Assembly (NCBI GenBank): GCA_021820025.1
Contig: JAKAEF010000036.1
Location: 1-9,151 of the forward strand
Reading direction: 5' to 3'
DNA: 9,151 nt
Source of the DNA: a bacterium
GTDB lineage: Bacteria > Patescibacteriota > Microgenomatia > Levybacterales > UBA12049
A program made the position numbers and the translations under genes. This document shows positions 4,975 through 9,151 of the stretch, piece by piece. The stretch's first letter is position 1; each line of letters opens with the position of its first letter. The notes under the pieces were generated by a model, which saw only the letters and a list, made by a program, of their open reading frames with translations, ran no database searches and had not been told where the DNA came from.

Positions 4975-7353
4975 ATGAATCTTGTTGACGCACTGTCCAC
5001 TCAGAATTTAATGATTTTTTTTGCTGCACTTTTTTTCAGCGTGGGTATTGTAGCACTCGTTTTATTAGGAATTTTCTTTGGGGCATATTTTGCCTTTTTA
5101 TTTTACAAATATAGAGATAGAGAAAAAGCTTCTCTTGATTCAACGCTGTTGCAGGTATCTCTTCCTCGAGAAAATGAAATTAAAATAGATGCTGCAGAAC
5201 AAATGTTTGCTGGATTTGCATCATTACGAAAAGGAGGACGCTTTGCGTTTTTAAAGCCTCAACCTCATATCTCTTTTGAGATTGTTGGGATGCCAGGAGA
5301 CATTCGATTTTTTGTGCATACACCAAACAAATTAAAAGATTTAGTTGAAAAACAAATTAATGGAGCCTACCCAGATGCAGATATTCGGGTGGTAGATGAA
5401 AATGATCCAAAACAGAAAAGTATTATTGGCAATGAATATAATATTTTTTCGGAAGATGGAAAAGTTTCTTTTGCATCTCTTAAATTAAAAGGATCTGCCT
5501 ATAAACCGATTAAAATTTTTAAAGATATGCCAATTGACGGATTATCTTTATTAACAACGGTTTTAGCAAAGATGACAGAAGGAGAGGGAGCAGCTCTACA
5601 AATTCTTGTAAGTCCTGCTGATAGTAAATGGAAAAAACAAGGAAGAAAATTCATTGCTGCGACAAAGAAGAGTGAAGCAAATCCTGAAACTGCAAAATAC
5701 GCTACAGATCCAAAAGAGCTAGAAGGAATAGAAAACAAAATCCAAAAACCCGGATTTAATGTGGCAATACGAATGGTTGTTTCTGCAAAGGATAAAGATA
5801 TTTCAGATGCTCATTTAAGCAATGTTAGCAGCGCTTTTGAGCAATTTGCCGGATCAAATTCTTTTACTAAATGCAAACCATGGTTTAAAAGCTTATTAGT
5901 CAAAGATTTTGTGTATAGATTTTGGCCAATGAGAGGACAGACAAGTATTATGACCTCAGAAGAATTGGCAACAATTTTTCATTTTCCAAATAAGTCCATT
6001 ACCACACCACATATTTTCTGGCTTACCAGTAAACGAGCACCAGCTCCAACACAAATTGCAACAGAAGGATTGTATCTAGGAAGAAGTACTTTTAGAGGTT
6101 TAGCAAAACCTGTATACATTGGCATGGAAGACAGACGTCGACATATGTACATTATTGGAAAAACAGGTACTGGAAAGTCAGAATTTTTAAAAGACATGAT
6201 TATTCAAGATATTAATAATGGTCAGGGAGTTTGTGTTATTGATCCTCATGGAGATTTGGTAGAAGGAGTGTTGCCTAGAATTCCTGCTAACAGAGCAGAA
6301 GATGTAATTATTTTCGATCCTTCAGATACTTCAAGGCCAATGGGTTTAAATATTATGGAAGCATTTACCGAAGAAGAAAAACATTATGTTGTGTCTTCTA
6401 TAATTGGACTCTTTTACAAGTTATATGATCCACATCACACCGGTATTGTTGGACCTCGTTTGGAGCACGGTATTCGAAATGCCATGTTAACGGTTATGTA
6501 TGAAGAGGGAAGTACGTTTATTGAAGTGCAGCGTATTTTAACTGATTCATCTTTTATGCAAGCAATTTTGCCAAAGGTCACAGATCCTATTATTAAAAGA
6601 TATTGGACAGATCAAATTGCACAAACGTCTGATTTTCATAAGTCAGAAGTTTTGGATTACATTGTGTCCAAATTTGGTCGTTTTACCACAAATAAATTAA
6701 TGCGTAATATTATTGGCCAATCAAAATCTTCATTTGATTTTAGAGATGTTATGGATAATCAAAAGATTTTATTGGTTAATTTAGCAAAGGGAAGAGTAGG
6801 AGAGGAAAATTCTAATTTCTTGGGTCTTATTCTTATTCCAAAGCTTTTGGTGGCTGCTATGAGTAGACAAAATATTGCACAAGAACAACGTAAAGACTTT
6901 TTCTTATATGTTGACGAGTTTCAAAATTTTGCGACCCCTGATTTTGCCGTTATTTTGTCTGAAGCTCGTAAATACAAATTAAATCTTATTGTTGCAAATC
7001 AATTTACCGGACAAATGGAAGAAGAAGTTAAAAATGCTGTGTTTGGAAACGTTGGAACAATTGCAGCTTTTAGAGTTGGCGTGCAAGATGCAAATTATTT
7101 ACAACATGAATTCCAGCCAGTGTTTAATGAAGCTGATTTAATTAATATTGACAGATACAACGCCTATGTTAGAACACTGGTTCACGGAGAACCTGTTACG
7201 CCATTCTCAATTGATGTCACTAAAGATATGGCAAAAGAAAAAGCCTTGGAAAATCCACGAGTTGCAGACTTGATTAAAGAATTGTCCAGATTAAAGTTTG
7301 GAAAAGATGTAAGACAAATTGAAGTAGAAATTGCTACTCGTGCTAAGCTATAA
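4975..7353 (+). CDS. Membrane-anchored VirD4/TraD/HerA-like ATPase (type IV coupling protein-like)
   Basis: 792 residues. A hydrophobic anchor lies at about 12-44, then a roughly 330-residue cytoplasmic domain of unassigned type (45-375), then a RecA-like motor. Motor motifs: Walker A GKTGTGKS (395-402), DPHGD (423-427), a beta strand ILLVNLAKG (598-606) as in HerA/VirD4 proteins, the acidic VDEFQNF (646-652) as Walker B, and ANQF (674-677). Known relatives form hexameric DNA-pumping rings at the membrane in conjugation and type IV secretion, or act with nucleases (HerA). No relaxase, VirB4 or pilus gene is in the window, so the substrate is unknown; in such compact genomes the protein may serve chromosome or DNA import or export. 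An AAAGGG sequence 7 bases upstream of the ATG may be the ribosome site. The operon ends near the hairpin at 7359. Confidence 0.88.
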   Translation: MNLVDALSTQNLMIFFAALFFSVGIVALVLLGIFFGAYFAFLFYKYRDREKASLDSTLLQVSLPRENEIKIDAAEQMFAGFASLRKGGRFAFLKPQPHISFEIVGMPGDIRFFVHTPNKLKDLVEKQINGAYPDADIRVVDENDPKQKSIIGNEYNIFSEDGKVSFASLKLKGSAYKPIKIFKDMPIDGLSLLTTVLAKMTEGEGAALQILVSPADSKWKKQGRKFIAATKKSEANPETAKYATDPKELEGIENKIQKPGFNVAIRMVVSAKDKDISDAHLSNVSSAFEQFAGSNSFTKCKPWFKSLLVKDFVYRFWPMRGQTSIMTSEELATIFHFPNKSITTPHIFWLTSKRAPAPTQIATEGLYLGRSTFRGLAKPVYIGMEDRRRHMYIIGKTGTGKSEFLKDMIIQDINNGQGVCVIDPHGDLVEGVLPRIPANRAEDVIIFDPSDTSRPMGLNIMEAFTEEEKHYVVSSIIGLFYKLYDPHHTGIVGPRLEHGIRNAMLTVMYEEGSTFIEVQRILTDSSFMQAILPKVTDPIIKRYWTDQIAQTSDFHKSEVLDYIVSKFGRFTTNKLMRNIIGQSKSSFDFRDVMDNQKILLVNLAKGRVGEENSNFLGLILIPKLLVAAMSRQNIAQEQRKDFFLYVDEFQNFATPDFAVILSEARKYKLNLIVANQFTGQMEEEVKNAVFGNVGTIAAFRVGVQDANYLQHEFQPVFNEADLINIDRYNAYVRTLVHGEPVTPFSIDVTKDMAKEKALENPRVADLIKELSRLKFGKDVRQIEVEIATRAKL

Positions 7354-7358
7354 AAATG

Positions 7359-7395
7359 GCAGTTGAACTCACGTCAACTGCACCAGGCATTTTTT
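7359..7395. terminator. Hairpin after the ATPase gene, possible bidirectional terminator
   Basis: GCAGTTGA (7359-7366) and TCAACTGC (7374-7381) form a perfect 8-base stem with a 7-base loop. On the plus strand the T6 run (7390-7395) starts 8 bases after the stem, which is loose. On the minus strand a T5 run (7356 to 7352) follows the stem after only 2 bases, which is closer to the classic form. It lies 5 bases past the ATPase stop. Confidence 0.5.
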
Positions 7396-7464
7396 CTGCT
7401 CAATGAATTTGCCACCGCAAATACTATCCAAATACATTTTCTTCTAAAATAGGCAGTAAGCTGT

Positions 7465-7493
7465 TTGTTTCTCTCAAAGCTTTTTGTTAAAAT
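7465..7493 (+). promoter_or_regulatory. Promoter of the tRNA and deacetylase genes
   Basis: TTGTTT (7465-7470), 17-base spacer, TAAAAT (7488-7493) with an extended TGT (7485-7487). The predicted start near 7500 is about 4 bases before the tRNA. The deacetylase gene has no promoter of its own, so it should depend on this one. The rest of the gap 7396-7464 shows nothing I can name. Confidence 0.65.
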
Positions 7494-7503
7494 ACAGCTA
7501 CGC

Positions 7504-7576
7504 GGGCCAGTAGTTCAGCGGCTAGAACAGGCGTCTTATACACTCCATGTCGAAGGTTCGAGTCCTTCCTGGCCCA
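7504..7576 (+). tRNA. tRNA-Ile, anticodon UAU
   Basis: 73 bases with a full cloverleaf: acceptor GGGCCAG (7504-7510) with CTGGCCC (7569-7575), D stem GTTC/GAAC (7513-7516, 7525-7528) with GG in the loop, anticodon stem 7530-7534 with 7542-7546, 5-base variable loop, T stem GAAGG/CCTTC with loop TTCGAGT, discriminator A at 7576. CCA is not encoded. The anticodon at 7537-7539 is TAT, reading AUA (Ile). Isoleucine identity elements C4-G69, U12-A23 and A73 are present, but pair 29-41 is a C-U mismatch (7532/7544) where bacterial tRNA-Ile usually has C-G. AUA codons occur in this window's genes. Confidence 0.9.
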
Positions 7577-7582
7577 CACTCT

Positions 7583-8290
7583 ATGGATAAAAAAACTATC
7601 TTAGCAATTGGTGCACATCCTGATGACATGGATTTTGGAGCCAGCGGAACAGTTGCTAAGTGGGTAGAAGAAGGCGCAAAGGCATACTACATAATTGCTA
7701 CCGATGGCAGTAAAGGTTCTTCAGATCCACAAATGACCTCAGAAAGATTAATTAAAATTAGACAGGAAGAACAAAAAAAGGCAGGGCAAATATTAGGACT
7801 TAGTGACATATTTTTCTTAAATCATCCAGATACAGAATTAACAGCAGATAAAATACTAAAAGAAGAAATTGTTAAAATAATTCGTACAATTAAGCCAACA
7901 ACTGTTATTACCATGAATCCAACGTTTTACTATTCAGCAGCAACAGAACCGGGATTTGTAAACCATACCGATCATAGAAATATTGGATTGGCTGTTATGG
8001 ATGCAGTTTTTCCAATGGCTCGGGACAGGCTAACATTTCCACAACACGAAGCAGAAGGATTAACACCTTGGAAAGTAAAGGAATTATTGCTTGTTAACTT
8101 TACAACACCTGAGTATTTGGTAGATATAAGTTCAAGTTTTAATAAAAAAGTAGAAGCTTTGCGAGCACATACAAGTCAATTTGATGATTTTGATGAAGTA
8201 TTACAACGTATAACAGCTCGTTCAGAAACCTTTGGTAAATCAAAAGGGTACAAACACGCAGAAAATTTTACAAGAATTGTACTTCCGTAA
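7583..8290 (+). CDS. PIG-L/LmbE family zinc deacetylase
   Basis: 235 residues, cytoplasmic. The family removes N-acetyl groups from GlcNAc-type sugars, as in BshB/MshB in thiol synthesis, LmbE-like enzymes and glycan processing. Metal site motifs are clear: AHPDD (11-15, zinc ligands H12 and D15, catalytic-base candidate D14) and HTDH (128-131, third ligand H131). The Rossmann-like start TILAIGAHPDD and length are normal. The start at 7583 is chosen because the in-frame ATG at 7547 lies inside the tRNA variable loop. Only 6 bases (CACTCT) separate the tRNA 3' end from this ATG and there is no Shine-Dalgarno. Tail-to-tail with the recombinase gene, stops 3 bases apart. The exact substrate cannot be read from the sequence. 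Confidence 0.9.
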   Translation: MDKKTILAIGAHPDDMDFGASGTVAKWVEEGAKAYYIIATDGSKGSSDPQMTSERLIKIRQEEQKKAGQILGLSDIFFLNHPDTELTADKILKEEIVKIIRTIKPTTVITMNPTFYYSAATEPGFVNHTDHRNIGLAVMDAVFPMARDRLTFPQHEAEGLTPWKVKELLLVNFTTPEYLVDISSSFNKKVEALRAHTSQFDDFDEVLQRITARSETFGKSKGYKHAENFTRIVLP

Positions 8291-8293
8291 GAA

Positions 8294-9151
8294 TTAGAGT
8301 TCGGTTAAGTGGGAATTTTCTTTTGCTCTATCTTTAATGTATTCCAAATATCGCTCAGTTGTAGAAAGTCTTTTGTGTCCGACAATTTTGCAAAGCATCA
8401 CTAAAGAAACACCATGTTTTAAGTGGTGGGCAATAAAGGTGTGTCTTAAATCGTTTACTTTTGCACCTTTAATTTCTGCTAACCTAAAGTATCTTTCTAC
8501 TGCTGTTCTAATGTTTCTAATTAAGAAAGGACGTCCTGATTTTGTAACAAAAATATGGTCATCTTTTACTTGTGGTCTTATTTTTAAGTATCTGTCTAAT
8601 GCTTCTTTTGCAGAAATATTTAATGGAACCAATCTTTCTTCGTGCTTTTCAAAAGGACGAATTTTTAATCCTTCTGGTGTTAAATCAGAAAGTCTTAATT
8701 CTGCTAATTCTCCGATTCTAATTCCTGTTTGGAGAAGTAACTGGATAACAGCATACATACGTGCATCGTTTCGTGCTGCATCTCGCAAAGCCCTATATTC
8801 TGTTGGAGTTAAAATTCGTGGTGCTCCTAATTGATATTGTGGATGTGCAACTAAAAGGGAAGGATCTTCTGCTACATATTCATTTATCTTTAAAAATCTA
8901 TAAAATGTTCTGGTTGAATTAATTTTTCGAGAAATAGATTTTGGTGTATATCCTTCTTTTGTTAATTTACCTAAGAATGATTCAATATCATCTTTGGTAA
9001 TGTCACTGACTAATTCTTTTGGTAGATTTTCTAAAAAAGAGACAAGCTGATCAATGTCTTTTCCGTATGCTACAATGGTTGCAGTAGATCGGTTTTTTGT
9101 TTTTAAAAAGTTTTTAAATTCGTTATGGGCGTCCCGAAGTTTTATTGGTTT
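8294..9151 (-). CDS. Xer-like tyrosine recombinase (5' end outside window)
   Basis: The frame is open from the stop at 8294 to the right edge; 285 residues are visible and the start is outside the window. A TTG at 8788 is internal and rejected. The N-terminal part (about 9151-8840) is a SAM-like core-binding domain (TVIAYGKDIDQLVSFLENL...). The rest is the catalytic domain: TGIRIGEL (first Arg, codon 8717-8719), a Lys in the beta-hairpin region (FEKHEERLVPL), NDLRHTF (second Arg, codon 8444-8446), VGHKRLSTTERY with the nucleophile Tyr at 8348-8350. The usual His of the HxxR box is Asn (codon 8453-8455). Near XerC/XerD length (about 300), so it may resolve chromosome dimers, but an integrase role cannot be excluded. 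No att-like repeat was seen beside the tRNA. Confidence 0.88.
   Translation of the reverse strand, partial: KPIKLRDAHNEFKNFLKTKNRSTATIVAYGKDIDQLVSFLENLPKELVSDITKDDIESFLGKLTKEGYTPKSISRKINSTRTFYRFLKINEYVAEDPSLLVAHPQYQLGAPRILTPTEYRALRDAARNDARMYAVIQLLLQTGIRIGELAELRLSDLTPEGLKIRPFEKHEERLVPLNISAKEALDRYLKIRPQVKDDHIFVTKSGRPFLIRNIRTAVERYFRLAEIKGAKVNDLRHTFIAHHLKHGVSLVMLCKIVGHKRLSTTERYLEYIKDRAKENSHLTEL

Noticed and set aside
7547..7582. ATG at 7547 as start of the deacetylase
   Set aside because: It is in the variable loop of the tRNA and would make the first residues out of T-arm sequence.
8337..8834. 165-codon open frame on the + strand
   Set aside because: It is antisense to the recombinase, whose catalytic motifs are clear on the minus strand.
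7504..9151. Integrative element using the tRNA as attachment site, suggested by a nearby tyrosine recombinase
   Set aside because: No repeat of the tRNA 3' end was seen in the window, the deacetylase lies between, and the recombinase looks Xer-like with base composition like its neighbours.

Overview
The window is AT-rich and gene-dense. Genes are separated by one to a few bases within operons, Shine-Dalgarno sequences are scarce, and several start codons sit almost on top of their promoters. The VirD4/HerA-like ATPase with its Gln/Pro-rich partner, the reliance on scavenged cobalamin, and the small-genome style suggest a Patescibacteria/CPR bacterium, perhaps Microgenomates-like. This placement is inference, because no rRNA or marker protein is present. 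All ten genes read with the standard bacterial code.

Left part (2-2065, + strand): the 3' part of an unrecognised protein with a C-terminal zinc ribbon, then a two-gene operon from its own promoter. The operon encodes a six-helix DUF6580-type membrane protein that resembles ECF transporter S components, and a PduO/MMAB-type ATP:cob(I)alamin adenosyltransferase.

Centre left (2046-4239, - strand), convergent with the first operon: a strong promoter (TTGACA-17-TATTAT), a cobalamin riboswitch, a terminator, a hairpin that hides the ribosome binding site, and two tightly coupled genes. The first encodes a membrane-anchored DUF4430 domain (the transcobalamin C-terminal, beta-domain fold). The second encodes a secreted, C-terminally anchored prenyltransferase-like alpha/alpha-barrel protein (the fold of the alpha domain of intrinsic factor and transcobalamin). 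Together these look like a split, surface-displayed intrinsic-factor-like cobalamin trap. With the membrane protein and the adenosyltransferase, they suggest a compact route of capture, import and conversion to adenosylcobalamin. This is the most interesting part of the window.

Centre right (4261-7395, + strand): a 51-residue protein with three CxxC motifs, apparently made from a leaderless mRNA. It is followed by a two-gene operon of a Gln/Pro-rich protein and a 792-residue membrane-anchored VirD4/HerA-type ATPase, which ends near a hairpin.

Right part: a tRNA with anticodon UAU (Ile, reading AUA) behind a good promoter. A PIG-L/LmbE deacetylase gene follows only 6 bases after the tRNA. Convergent with it is a Xer-type tyrosine recombinase whose 5' end runs off the right edge. 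The deacetylase and recombinase stop codons are 3 bases apart.
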